Position numbers and translations under genes: made by a program. Positions 23,786 to 31,750 of a DNA stretch of 38,036 nucleotides are shown here, one piece after another. Every line of letters starts with the position of its first letter. The stretch's first letter is position 1. The notes below the pieces were generated by a model. That model was given only the letters and a program-made list of their open reading frames with translations, ran no database searches and was not told the DNA's origin. Source of the stretch: Prosthecobacter debontii. GTDB lineage: Bacteria; Verrucomicrobiota; Verrucomicrobiia; Verrucomicrobiales; Akkermansiaceae. The stretch spans positions 1 through 38,036 of the forward strand of contig CAMAXN010000023.1 in the NCBI GenBank assembly GCA_945862245.1, written 5' to 3'.

Positions 23786-25249
23786 ATGAACCCTCTCAAC
23801 GATTACCTGCTCAACGAAAGCCGCCGCCAGTTCCTCTCCCGCTGCAAGAACGCCCTCGGCATGGCCTCGCTTGCTACCCTACTCCAAGAGTCGGCCGGTG
23901 CTGCCAGAACGGGCGGACTCGACGCCACGGCTCAACGCGACTTAACCCACTTCGCGCCAAAAGCGAAGCGCGTGATTTACCTCCACATGGTCGGCGGCCC
24001 GTCGCAGATGGACCTCTTCGACTACAAGCCAAAGATGGCCGAATTTTACGACAAGGATCTGCCCGACTCGATCCGCAAGGGCCAGCGCCTGACCACCATG
24101 ACCAGCGGCCAGGCACGGTTCCCGATCGCGCCGTCGAAATACCAGTTCAAGCAACACGGTAAGTCCGGCATGTGGGTTAGCGAGATGCTGCCGGAAACTT
24201 CAAAAGTGGTAGATGATATGTGCTTCATCCGCTCGATGCACACCGAGGCGATCAACCACGAGCCAGCGATCACCGCAATGCAGACCGGCAACATGGTCAC
24301 CGGTCGTCCCTGCCTCGGTTCCTGGCTTTCTTACGGCCTCGGTTCGATGAATTCCGACCTGCCCACCTTCGTGGTGATGGTCGCCCGCGCCACCAACAAC
24401 GACCAGAACCAAGCGATCTCTGGCCGCCTCTGGTCGTCCGGCTTCCTTGATGGCAAGCACGCCGGCGTCACCTTCCGCGCCTCGGAAGATCCCATCCTGT
24501 TCCTCCGGAATCCGTCTGGCGTCTCTAGCAAGGTCCGCCGCGCGAGCCTCGATTCGCTCAACAAGCTCAACGCAATGAATCTAGAAATGATTGGCGACCC
24601 GGAAATCCGTACACGCATCGAGCAGTATGAACTCGCCTTCCGCATGCAAACCAGCGTACCCGAACTCACCGAGACCAAAAACGAGCCAAAGAGCGTAACG
24701 GATCTTTATGGCCCAGAGGTTCACAAGGCTGGCAGCCTCGCCCACAGCATGCTGCTCGCCCGCCGCATGACCGAGCGCGGCGTGCGCTTCGTCCAGATCT
24801 ATCATAACAACTGGGACCACCACGGGAACCTGACCGGCCGCATGAAGTTCCAGTGCGGCGACCTTGACCGTCCGACCTTCGGCCTGCTCACCGACCTAAA
24901 GCAACGCGGTATGCTCGATGACACACTGGTCATCTGGGGCGGCGAATTCGGCCGCACGATCTACAGCCAGGGTCAACTTTCGCGTGAGAACTACGGCCGC
25001 GACCATCACCCACGCTGCTTCACCATGTGGATGGCTGGCGGCGGATCGAAGGGTGGGCACATCCACGGCGAAACCGACGATTTTTCTTATAACATCGTCC
25101 GCGACCCGGTTCACGTCCGCGACCTCCACGCGTCGGTGCTCCACCTCCTCGGCTTCGACCATGAACGCTTCACCTTCCGCTCGCAAGGCCTCGACCAGCG
25201 GCTCACCGGAGTCGAACCGGCGAAGGTCATCAAGGAACTGCTCGCCTGA
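23786..25249 (+). CDS. DUF1501 protein with Tat-like signal
   Basis: Exported protein related to the alkaline-phosphatase/sulfatase fold, 487 aa. The start has a twin-arginine-like signal R13-R14-Q-F-L followed by a weakly hydrophobic stretch (ALGMASLATLLQESAGAA). Family motifs present are RVIYLHMVGGPSQMDLFDYK, SMHTEAINHEPAI, TGRPCLGSWLSYGLGS, FVQIYHNNWDHHGNL, VIWGGEFGRT and YGRDHHPRCFTMWMAGGG, which supply the Asp/His metal-like residues of the fold. It follows the DUF1549/DUF1553 gene by 45 bases; this pair is standard in Planctomycetes and Verrucomicrobia and is thought to act together, perhaps on sulfated polymers, though the reaction is unknown. End of the operon; no obvious terminator. 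Confidence 0.92.
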   Translation: MNPLNDYLLNESRRQFLSRCKNALGMASLATLLQESAGAARTGGLDATAQRDLTHFAPKAKRVIYLHMVGGPSQMDLFDYKPKMAEFYDKDLPDSIRKGQRLTTMTSGQARFPIAPSKYQFKQHGKSGMWVSEMLPETSKVVDDMCFIRSMHTEAINHEPAITAMQTGNMVTGRPCLGSWLSYGLGSMNSDLPTFVVMVARATNNDQNQAISGRLWSSGFLDGKHAGVTFRASEDPILFLRNPSGVSSKVRRASLDSLNKLNAMNLEMIGDPEIRTRIEQYELAFRMQTSVPELTETKNEPKSVTDLYGPEVHKAGSLAHSMLLARRMTERGVRFVQIYHNNWDHHGNLTGRMKFQCGDLDRPTFGLLTDLKQRGMLDDTLVIWGGEFGRTIYSQGQLSRENYGRDHHPRCFTMWMAGGGSKGGHIHGETDDFSYNIVRDPVHVRDLHASVLHLLGFDHERFTFRSQGLDQRLTGVEPAKVIKELLA

Positions 25250-25350
25250 TCGCCGCCGTGAACCCGCGAGGACCGACCCTGCAACTAGCTTTTTATAGAT
25301 CAATCTTCATTATCGTTAATTCGCGATTGAAAATTTCCGATAGGGCGAAC

Positions 25351-25854
25351 CTAGATCAAATGCCGATCTAGCAGCTTCGCGCGAATCGGATCGGAGGCTT
25401 GCAGGTGGGCGAGTCCGATGGCGAGTGCGTCCGCCGCATCGGGGGGAGGCGTTTCAGCGAGGCCGAGCAAGGCGCGCACCATGAAGGCCACCTGCGTCTT
25501 GTCCGCCGTGCCTCTACCGACAACGGCCATTTTAATTTTTCGGGGTGCGTATTCGTAAACCGGCAAGCCATGATCCGCCGCCGCAATGAGGGCCGCCGCC
25601 CGCGCTGCACCCATCGTAATCGCGGTGCGGTGGGACTGCACATAGATGATCCCCTCCACCGCTACTTCGTCCGGCTGGTACTTGGCGATGACATGCGCAA
25701 GGTGGGAGCGGATCGCAGCCAGCGCGGCGGATTGCGGGACGGTCTGCGGAATAGTAATCACATCGTAAGCCTGCACGGTTGGCTTGCGCAGATCACCCTC
25801 CAGCACAGCGTAGCCCGTGTTCCGGACGGCGGGATCAACGGCAAGGACACGCAT
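25351..25854 (-). CDS. ruvC: RuvC, Holliday junction resolvase
   Basis: Crossover-junction endodeoxyribonuclease that cuts four-way junctions together with RuvAB. The product is 167 aa from ATG 25854, which starts MRVLAVDPAVRNTGYAV exactly as the family does; a TTG seven codons earlier is less likely. The four catalytic acids are present: D7, E67 (DEVAVEGIIY), D139 and D142 (PPDAADALAIGLAH). The DNA-recognition part SHRTAITMGAARAAALIAAA and APRKIKMAVVGRGTADKTQV are typical. No ruvA or ruvB is adjacent. Its 3' neighbour is convergent (the DUF1501 operon); nothing odd in the sequence. Confidence 0.95.
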   Translation of the reverse strand: MRVLAVDPAVRNTGYAVLEGDLRKPTVQAYDVITIPQTVPQSAALAAIRSHLAHVIAKYQPDEVAVEGIIYVQSHRTAITMGAARAAALIAAADHGLPVYEYAPRKIKMAVVGRGTADKTQVAFMVRALLGLAETPPPDAADALAIGLAHLQASDPIRAKLLDRHLI

Positions 25855-26158
25855 GGAGGTAGTAAGGCCGCTCAAGGCATCTCAGGGAAGCTGGAAGTTC
25901 CTGTTCTACGGTTCACGGGATTGGAACGAGAGTATTCAGCTCGCCCCGGAGGGTTAAGAATTCATATTGCGATAAAGAGATAATGATTTTTGCTCATAGC
26001 GGATTCATCTAATTAATCGCCGAGTAACGACTAAGTCGATTCACCTCAGTGGTTGTTTGTTAATGTTTAACCAACCCATATCTGCTTTCGATGTATCATA
26101 GAATTTAGATTCCTTGATGGTGACCGCAATGCGACATGCTCGCAATCCCCTGCGGGTT
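25855..26158. other. Intergenic spacer between ruvC and the RsmB-like gene
   Basis: About 300 bases between two minus-strand genes, with an AT-rich middle (25960-26110). It should carry the ruvC promoter and the end of the RsmB-like transcript. I find no coding frame, tRNA or strong hairpin. Confidence 0.5.
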
Positions 26159-27343
26159 TCACAGTTTTCTCAATAAGCTGGCGTGGAAGCCGTCGTGGCC
26201 GGTTTGTGAGGGGAGGAGGTTCGTTTGGGAAATGAGTTCGTATTCGCCGGGGCGTTTTTCGAGGAAGCGAGCGATCTGATCCTGGTTTTCCGAGGGGAGA
26301 ATGGAGCAGGTGGCATAGAGGAGTTTGCCGCCGGGCTTGAGCATTTTGGGATACTCGGCGAGGAGCTGGGCCTGGATCGAGCGGACGCGGTCGAGGGCGG
26401 CGGGCTTGAGGCGCCATTTGAGGTCGGGCTGGCGTTTCAGGGTGCCGAGGCCGGAGCAGGGGGAATCGATGAGCAGAGAATCGGCGATGTCAGCGAAATC
26501 AGCGGGGGTGGATTCGGTGATGGGTTTCGGGGAAATGGCGGTGGCGCGGGCTCGTTTCGCACGATACTTAAGTTGGTCGAGCTTTTTCATATCCACGTCC
26601 ATCGCGAAGACGCGGGCCTCGTTGTCAGAGAGCGCGGCGAGGTGGAGGGCTTTGCCGCCGGCGCCGGAGCAGGCGTCAATAATGCGCTGGCCGGGCTGCG
26701 GATCGAGTAGCGGAGCGATGGATTGAGAGGAGGGATCCTGGATCTCGATGCGGCCGTCAAGGCGCAGGGCTTTCGGCAGTATTTTTCCGGGAGCCAGCGC
26801 GAGCGCGTGCAGGTGGCCGGAGAGAGGGGTAACCTGAACGCCGTGCTCGGCGAGCCAGACGATGGTGTCGGACACGGTAGCGAGGAGAGTATTGACGCGG
26901 AGGAAAACGTTTGGCTTTTCATTGAGGGCTGCGAGCTGGGGCTCCCAGAGCTCGCCAAGTTCGGATTCGCCGAGCTGGTCGAGCCAATCGGGAATCGACT
27001 GGCGAATGGCACGGGGTTGCTCGGAGATCTTTTCGCGGCGGGCGAGGATCTCGGCGGCTGGCAGGCCTTTGTATGTGTGCCAATCGGGAAGCTCGTAACC
27101 CATCAGCAACCACTGCGCGGTGAGCAGGGAGTTTGTTTCCTCGGAATCGACAAGGAACGCGAGCGCGCGGCGCCAGCGGGTGGTTTCGAAAATGCTCTCG
27201 GCGACGAAATTACGGTCCCGCTTGCCCCATTTCGGGTTTGCCTCAAAGGCGGCGGCGAGCTCGTGGTCGAGGACGCGGTGGTTGACCAGGATTGACTTGG
27301 CGATCTCGAGTGTGGAGGTGCAGAGGTGGCGATGGAGTTTCAC
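26159..27343 (-). CDS. RsmB/NOP2-family rRNA cytosine-C5 methyltransferase
   Basis: SAM-dependent RNA m5C methyltransferase, 394 aa. The N-terminal 140 residues look NusB-like (ILVNHRVLDHELAAAFEANP, KRDRNFVAESIFETTRWRR), as in RsmB, which methylates C967 of 16S rRNA. The catalytic half carries QDPSSQSIAPLLDPQPGQRI, the SAM site DACSGAGGK (223-231), motif IV DSPCSGLGTLKRQPD with C296 (product release) and motif VI YATCSILPSENQDQI with the nucleophile C346. Both cysteines are needed and present. The 5' end faces the RlmI-like gene head to head with only about 40 bases between the start codons. Exact target site in this organism is inferred from family only. Confidence 0.9.
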   Translation of the reverse strand: MKLHRHLCTSTLEIAKSILVNHRVLDHELAAAFEANPKWGKRDRNFVAESIFETTRWRRALAFLVDSEETNSLLTAQWLLMGYELPDWHTYKGLPAAEILARREKISEQPRAIRQSIPDWLDQLGESELGELWEPQLAALNEKPNVFLRVNTLLATVSDTIVWLAEHGVQVTPLSGHLHALALAPGKILPKALRLDGRIEIQDPSSQSIAPLLDPQPGQRIIDACSGAGGKALHLAALSDNEARVFAMDVDMKKLDQLKYRAKRARATAISPKPITESTPADFADIADSLLIDSPCSGLGTLKRQPDLKWRLKPAALDRVRSIQAQLLAEYPKMLKPGGKLLYATCSILPSENQDQIARFLEKRPGEYELISQTNLLPSQTGHDGFHASLLRKL

Positions 27344-27344
27344 A

Positions 27345-27398
27345 AAGTTTCAAATTTAAAAAAACAACTTCCAAGGAAGAACGCGTGAGTGGACGATG
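27345..27398 (+). repeat. Dispersed AAGTTT...CCAAGGAAGA repeat, copy B
   Basis: AAGTTTCAAATTTAAAAAAA is followed by CAACTTCCAAGGAAGA and, shortly after, GTGGACGATG. The second half matches copy C after argJ (CCAAGGAAGAGC...TGGACGATG). It fills the space between two divergent genes and supplies the ribosome-binding site and GTG start of the RlmI-like gene. Confidence 0.55.
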
Positions 27399-28557
27399 CG
27401 GCGTGCCTAGCGTCCAACTTAAATATCAGACATTTCACCCCTCGATCTGGCCGAAGATGGTCGGGGAGGTTTCACGGGATGCTAAGGCAGGCGATTTGGT
27501 GGAAGTGATAGGCAAGCAGGGCACGCGTTTCGGATGGGGCCTTTGGAACCCGAAGGCGCGTATGCCGCTGCGCATCGTGAGCCACAGCTTGGAGGAGATC
27601 GACGAGACGTTTTTCGAAAAGGCAATCGGGCGGGCGGGCGAGTTGCGGCGGGCGATCCTGAGGTTGGATGGCGTTACGGATTGCTACCGCTGTATCCATG
27701 GTGATGCGGATTTTCTGCCCGGCATTGTGGCGGACAAGTTCAGCGATGTGCTTTCGGTAGAGATCACTTCGCTGGGGGCGTGGATGCGGCTGAAGGGTTG
27801 GCTGCCACTTATGCATGAGACCTTTGGAACGAAAAAAGTGGTGGTGCAGGTGGATGCGGATCTGGCGCGGATCGAGGGCATCCCGCGTAGCGGCGGGGTG
27901 GAGAGCGACAAAGTGCGACTGTTGAAAGTATTGGAAAATGGCGTGCGCTACGAGATCGATTTCACCACCGGTCACAAAACCGGGTTTTTCTGCGACCAGC
28001 GCGACAACCGGAAAAAATTTCGTGATATCGTTGAGGGTAAAAGCGTGCTCGACCTCTGCTGTTACTCGGGGGGGTTCGCTGTTTCCGCCGCGCTGGGCAG
28101 AGCATCGGAAGTGACTGCTGTGGATCTCGACGAGTCCGCCGTGGCTCTGGCAAAGCGCAACGCGAACCTCAACGACGTGAAGATCAAACTCACCCACGCA
28201 GACGCGTTCACATGGATCCGGACGATGCTCGATAACGGCAGAAAGTGGGACGTAGTGATGGTGGATCCGCCGAAGTTTCTTTTTGGGAAAGAAGACGAGA
28301 TCGGGCACGCGAAATACCACGACCTCAACAAGCTTGCCGCGCAGCTTGTTGAAAAGGATGGCGTACTTGTGACATGTTCCTGCTCCGGGCAACTCGGCGT
28401 GGAGGCCTTCGAAAACATCGTGACCAACGTGATCCACCGCCAGGACAAACGGCTTCAAGTCTTTGACCGCACGGGTGCGGGCGGTGATCATCCCACGCTC
28501 TCAAACTATCCGGAGTCGCGTTACCTCAAGGCGCTCTGGGGACGCATAATCGGTTAG
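27385..28557 (+). CDS. RlmI-like class I SAM-dependent rRNA methyltransferase
   Basis: Probable 23S rRNA m5C methyltransferase of the PUA-plus-Rossmann type (RlmI/RlmK family). GTG 27385 is chosen because AAGGAAG lies 5 bases before it; the open frame continues upstream but only through the neighbouring gene. The 390-residue product has a PUA-like start (QTFHPSIWPKMVGEVSRDAK, then GTRFGWGLWNPKARMPLRIV), a central EEIDETFF region, the family motif TGHKTGFFCDQRDNRKKF, SAM motif VLDLCCYSGGFAVSAALG, DLDESAVALAKRNAN, and VMVDPPKFLFGKEDE (motif IV). It ends with a beta segment LVTCSCSGQLG. Size and motifs match RlmI; the modified position is not shown by sequence alone. Confidence 0.88.
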   Translation: MSGRCGVPSVQLKYQTFHPSIWPKMVGEVSRDAKAGDLVEVIGKQGTRFGWGLWNPKARMPLRIVSHSLEEIDETFFEKAIGRAGELRRAILRLDGVTDCYRCIHGDADFLPGIVADKFSDVLSVEITSLGAWMRLKGWLPLMHETFGTKKVVVQVDADLARIEGIPRSGGVESDKVRLLKVLENGVRYEIDFTTGHKTGFFCDQRDNRKKFRDIVEGKSVLDLCCYSGGFAVSAALGRASEVTAVDLDESAVALAKRNANLNDVKIKLTHADAFTWIRTMLDNGRKWDVVMVDPPKFLFGKEDEIGHAKYHDLNKLAAQLVEKDGVLVTCSCSGQLGVEAFENIVTNVIHRQDKRLQVFDRTGAGGDHPTLSNYPESRYLKALWGRIIG

Positions 28558-28740
28558 CTTCGGTATAGCAGCAGTTGGTAATTACCAGAAAACGGCGGCA
28601 AGCGCTGTGAGGTGCTTGATGAACCTAATCATTCCTCATGTCATTGCTGATCCGGAAAAACTCAGCCGTAGGATGCATCCCGGAGGAATTGCTTGTGCGC
28701 GGGTGCGCGGGGACTTTACTCTGCACTTCGTTCATTTTGT

Positions 28741-29994
28741 ATGGATTTTCCGATTACAAAAATCAAAGGCGGCGTCGGCGCGGCGAAAGGCTTTCTCCTT
28801 TCCGCGATAAGCTGCGGCATCAAGAACCCCGCGAGCGACCGCTTGGATCTCGCCTTGGTGTTTTCTGAATCGAAATGTGTCTCCGCCGGAGCCTTCACGA
28901 CGAATAAGGTGAAGGCCGCACCGGTCAGGGTTTCGCAAAGCCACCTGCGCAAAGGCAGTCTGCGGGCGGTGATCGTGAACTCCGGCAATGCGAACGCCTG
29001 TACCGGTTTGCGCGGCATCGAGGACGCCACGTCAATGTGCGAGGAGGCTGCAAAAAGCCTTGGCCTGAAACGGACAGAGATCGGCGTTTGCTCTACGGGT
29101 GTGATCGGGCTGCCGATGCCGATGGCGCGCGTCACGCCGAACATACCGAAACTTGTGGAAGGTCTAGCCGCAAAGAAGGGCAACGATTTTGCGAAGGCGA
29201 TTATCACCAGCGACACCCATGAGAAGGAGGTCGCAATCTCCTTTGACATCGGCGAGCACCGCGTACGCATAGGCGGTTGCGTGAAGGGCGCAGGCATGAT
29301 CTCCCCGAGCATGGCCACAATGTTGTGCTTCATCACCACCGACGCGAATCTCTCCCAAGACTGCCTCCAGCGCGCGGTCCAGGAAGCCGTTGAGGAAAGT
29401 TTCAACCGCATCACCATCGACGGCGACATGAGTACCAACGACACGGTGATCGTGCTCGCGAACGGTGCCAGCGGTATGACCGCCGCCCGCCGCAATGGCA
29501 CCGCCTGCAAACAGTTCCGCGATGCTCTGAAATGGGTGATGCTGGAGCTCGCGAAAGCGGTGGTCCGCGACGGCGAGCGGGTCACGAAATTCGTGACCGT
29601 GAACGTCAAGGGCGCGCGCACCCACCTCGATGCGAAAAAGGTCGCCGAGGCCGTTTGCAAAAGCGCGCTGGTGAAATCCTCATGGAACGGCGGTGATCCG
29701 AACTGGGGCCGCATCATCCACGCCGTCGGCTACTCCCGTGCGCGAATACGCGAGGAACTGATCGATATCTTCATCGGCGGGAAAGCTTCCTGCCTTGGCG
29801 GTCTCCAAGCTGAAACACCGATGGATGACCTCCGCGAGATTGTAGCTGCGCCAGAATTTTCCATCGACATTGACCTCAACCAAGGCCAGGCGGCCTATAC
29901 GATGTATTCAAGCGACCTCTCGCCCGAATACGTCGATTTCAACCGCTCCGAATACGCCTACTGGAAGCAGGCGCGGAAGGATGGGCTGGTGTGA
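28741..29994 (+). CDS. argJ: ArgJ, glutamate/ornithine N-acetyltransferase
   Basis: Enzyme of the cyclic arginine pathway that moves the acetyl group from N-acetylornithine to glutamate; bifunctional forms also use acetyl-CoA. ATG 28741 fits the family start (PITKIKGGVGAAKGFLLSAI); an upstream in-frame start at 28693 adds a non-conserved peptide. The product is 417 aa. The self-cleavage site is SMATMLCF, with the nucleophile T193 freed by cutting after Ala192, giving alpha and beta chains. Other landmarks are VIVNSGNANACTG, CSTGVIGLPMPM, GAGMISPSMATML, ITIDGDMSTNDTV and NWGRIIHAVGYS. It is monocistronic; no other arg gene is close. Confidence 0.96.
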   Translation: MDFPITKIKGGVGAAKGFLLSAISCGIKNPASDRLDLALVFSESKCVSAGAFTTNKVKAAPVRVSQSHLRKGSLRAVIVNSGNANACTGLRGIEDATSMCEEAAKSLGLKRTEIGVCSTGVIGLPMPMARVTPNIPKLVEGLAAKKGNDFAKAIITSDTHEKEVAISFDIGEHRVRIGGCVKGAGMISPSMATMLCFITTDANLSQDCLQRAVQEAVEESFNRITIDGDMSTNDTVIVLANGASGMTAARRNGTACKQFRDALKWVMLELAKAVVRDGERVTKFVTVNVKGARTHLDAKKVAEAVCKSALVKSSWNGGDPNWGRIIHAVGYSRARIREELIDIFIGGKASCLGGLQAETPMDDLREIVAAPEFSIDIDLNQGQAAYTMYSSDLSPEYVDFNRSEYAYWKQARKDGLV

Positions 29995-30041
29995 AACTTT
30001 AAACTTCAAGTTTTAAACTCCAAGGAAGAGCATGGACGATG
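29994..30041 (+). repeat. Dispersed AAGTTTTAAAC repeat, copy C, with hairpin
   Basis: Immediately after the argJ stop, TTTAAACTTCAAGTTTTAAA forms a near-perfect stem-loop, followed by CTCCAAGGAAGAGC and TGGACGATG. Copies A (5604-5635) and B (27345-27398) share this layout. A related AT-rich motif, GGTTTAAAGTTT, is seen again at 30061 before the convergent gene. The hairpin may also act at the 3' end of argJ. Confidence 0.55.
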
Positions 30042-30062
30042 TATCACTCTCTTCATTGAGGT

Positions 30063-30344
30063 TTAAAGTTTCGTTCTACCGCCGTACGCGTTCCGCATCG
30101 CATCGAAAATAGAGTCCATGCCGGTTTCCTTGATCTCGCAGACGTGGGCCATGAGTTCACCGAGGCGACCCTTGGGAAAGGATCGTTGCTTGAACCAGAG
30201 TAGGTATTCCTCGGGCAAGTCGCAGAGCGGAACACCGCTTGGCGGGTATTTCTGCTTGCCAAACATTCCGAAGGGCATGCGGGTGCGGTGGATCTCCATG
30301 AGCAGGTTGCGGAAATCCTCGCGGTCGATTTCGGTAAATTCCAT
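30063..30344 (-). CDS. DUF3820 protein, 93 aa
   Basis: Small cytoplasmic protein of the DUF3820 family, annotated in some genomes as a putative quorum-sensing-regulated virulence factor. The diagnostic segment is RMPFGMFGKQKYPPSGVPLC followed by DLPEEYLLWFKQRSFPKGRL and GELMAHVCEIKETGM, which is the family's MPFGKYKG...DLPEEYL-WF---FP-G-LG pattern. The tail is short and basic. No known reaction. It is transcribed divergently from the VOC gene, with 43 bases between starts, and convergently to argJ. Confidence 0.88.
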   Translation of the reverse strand: MEFTEIDREDFRNLLMEIHRTRMPFGMFGKQKYPPSGVPLCDLPEEYLLWFKQRSFPKGRLGELMAHVCEIKETGMDSIFDAMRNAYGGRTKL

Positions 30345-30387
30345 TGCGAGACTTGCGGGGCGTCAGGTTGTAGTCCAGATTATTTAA

Positions 30388-30762
30388 GTGATTAAGTTTT
30401 TACACACCCGCATCCGAGTCAACGACATGGAGCGCTCGATTGCGTTCTACGAAAAGCTCGGTTACACGTTGGGCAGGGAAAAGGATTCGCCGCAAGGCAA
30501 CAAGCTCGCCTTCATGGAACTGCCGGGCAACGATGTCTTTCTAGAGCTAACATGGTCGCCGGATTACACCGCCACCTGCCCGGAAGATCTCATGCACACC
30601 TGCCTTGGCGTTAATGACATCGTGGAATATTGCGACAAACTGGAAAAAGCCGATATTGAGATCTGGCCTTCCGGATGGCGTGAAAAATTCATCGGTGAGG
30701 AATCGAAGATGGCCTTCGTCACCGATCCTGACGGATACGAAGTGGAGATACTGGAAAGGTGA
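30388..30762 (+). CDS. VOC-family protein, glyoxalase I-like
   Basis: Small metal-dependent enzyme of the vicinal oxygen chelate fold, 124 aa, similar to lactoylglutathione lyase. GTG 30388 opens MIKFLHTRIRVNDMERSIAF. Metal ligands expected for glyoxalase I are in place: H6, E53 (DVFLELTW), H70 (DLMHTCLGV) and E120 (YEVEILER). The substrate in glyoxalase I is the hemithioacetal of methylglyoxal and glutathione, but residues that bind glutathione are not clearly matched and Verrucomicrobia may lack it, so the substrate is open. Its stop overlaps nothing, but the HtrA gene starts one base later, so the two are likely co-translated. Confidence 0.85.
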   Translation: MIKFLHTRIRVNDMERSIAFYEKLGYTLGREKDSPQGNKLAFMELPGNDVFLELTWSPDYTATCPEDLMHTCLGVNDIVEYCDKLEKADIEIWPSGWREKFIGEESKMAFVTDPDGYEVEILER

Positions 30763-30763
30763 T

Positions 30764-31750
30764 ATGAAACAACCGGCATACCATATGCTTTTCTCAATAT
30801 GCATCTGCCTGATGCAGTACGCTGCCGCCTTTCCCGTGAACGCCAAGAAGGCTCCTGAGTCTCCCGCTGACATCAAAGCGATCCAGGACGCGCTGATCGC
30901 TGCGATACCCAAGTCGCAGGCCGCTACGGTAAATATCGACCTCAGCGAAGGCTCAGGCAGTGGCGTGATTGTTAGCGCCGATGGGCTGGTGATGACGGCG
31001 GCGCACGTTTCCTCGGGAGTCGGTAAAGACGTGAATGTGGTGATGCCGGACGGCACCAAGCTCAAGGCTAAGACCCTTGGGCTCGACTCGGATACAGACG
31101 CCGCGCTGCTCCAGATCACCGAGAAACTTCCTGACGGGAAGCCTTTCCCTTTCGTGGAGATCAACAAGACGGACGATACCAACCTTGGCGACTGGGTGTT
31201 CTCACTCGGCCACTCCGGCGGTTTTGACAAGGACCGCGGAGCCGTCTCGCGCATCGGGCGTCTCGTTGGCGTGGCCAACACCACAATCCAGACTGATGGC
31301 CCGCTCATTGGCGGCGATTCCGGCGGGCCGCTATTCGACATGGCGGGCCGCCTCATTGGTATCCACTCGCGCGTCGGCGAAAACATCAATGGGAACTGTC
31401 ATGTGCCGATAAAGGTTTTCATCGACCAATGGGATAGGATGATGAAATCCGAATTCATCGGCGAGGGACCTTTCGCGAAAAAGCCGGAGAAAGGGAAAGG
31501 CTTCCTAGGAATCGCCACAAGACTCGCGGAGGGCGGCATCGAGGTCACTAAGGTGGGCAAAAATAGCCCCGCTGAAAAGGCAGGCATCAAGGAAGGCGAT
31601 CTGCTCCGTACGCTCAACGGCGAGAAACTCGACTCCCGCGAAAAACTCCAATCCATCCTCGCGGAACTCGCCGCAGAAGACAAACTCACTTTCGAAATCA
31701 CCCGTGATGAAAAAGAAGAAACGCTCAACCTCAAGCTCGGCGAGCGCTAG
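30764..31750 (+). CDS. HtrA/DegP-type serine protease with one PDZ domain
   Basis: Periplasmic trypsin-like protease of the S1C family, 328 aa. ATG 30764 has GGAAAGG just upstream and opens a signal peptide (MLFSICICLMQYAAAFPVNA). An earlier in-frame start would lie inside the VOC gene. The chymotrypsin fold carries the catalytic triad H81 (VMTAAHVSSG), D112 (DSDTDAALLQI) and S186 (IGGDSGGPLFD), and the PDZ domain covers about residues 246-328 (FLGIATRLAEGGIEV, EKAGIKEGDLLRTLNGEKLD). HtrA proteases degrade or refold damaged envelope proteins under stress. The one PDZ domain and the triad are intact, so it should be active. It is followed by an overlapping pseudoprotease gene. Confidence 0.92.
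   Translation: MKQPAYHMLFSICICLMQYAAAFPVNAKKAPESPADIKAIQDALIAAIPKSQAATVNIDLSEGSGSGVIVSADGLVMTAAHVSSGVGKDVNVVMPDGTKLKAKTLGLDSDTDAALLQITEKLPDGKPFPFVEINKTDDTNLGDWVFSLGHSGGFDKDRGAVSRIGRLVGVANTTIQTDGPLIGGDSGGPLFDMAGRLIGIHSRVGENINGNCHVPIKVFIDQWDRMMKSEFIGEGPFAKKPEKGKGFLGIATRLAEGGIEVTKVGKNSPAEKAGIKEGDLLRTLNGEKLDSREKLQSILAELAAEDKLTFEITRDEKEETLNLKLGER

Noticed and set aside
27472..28491. 339-codon minus-strand frame
   Set aside because: Antisense of the RlmI-like methyltransferase, without start signals or recognisable domains.
28716..29717. 333-codon minus-strand frame
   Set aside because: Antisense of argJ, which is a certain call.
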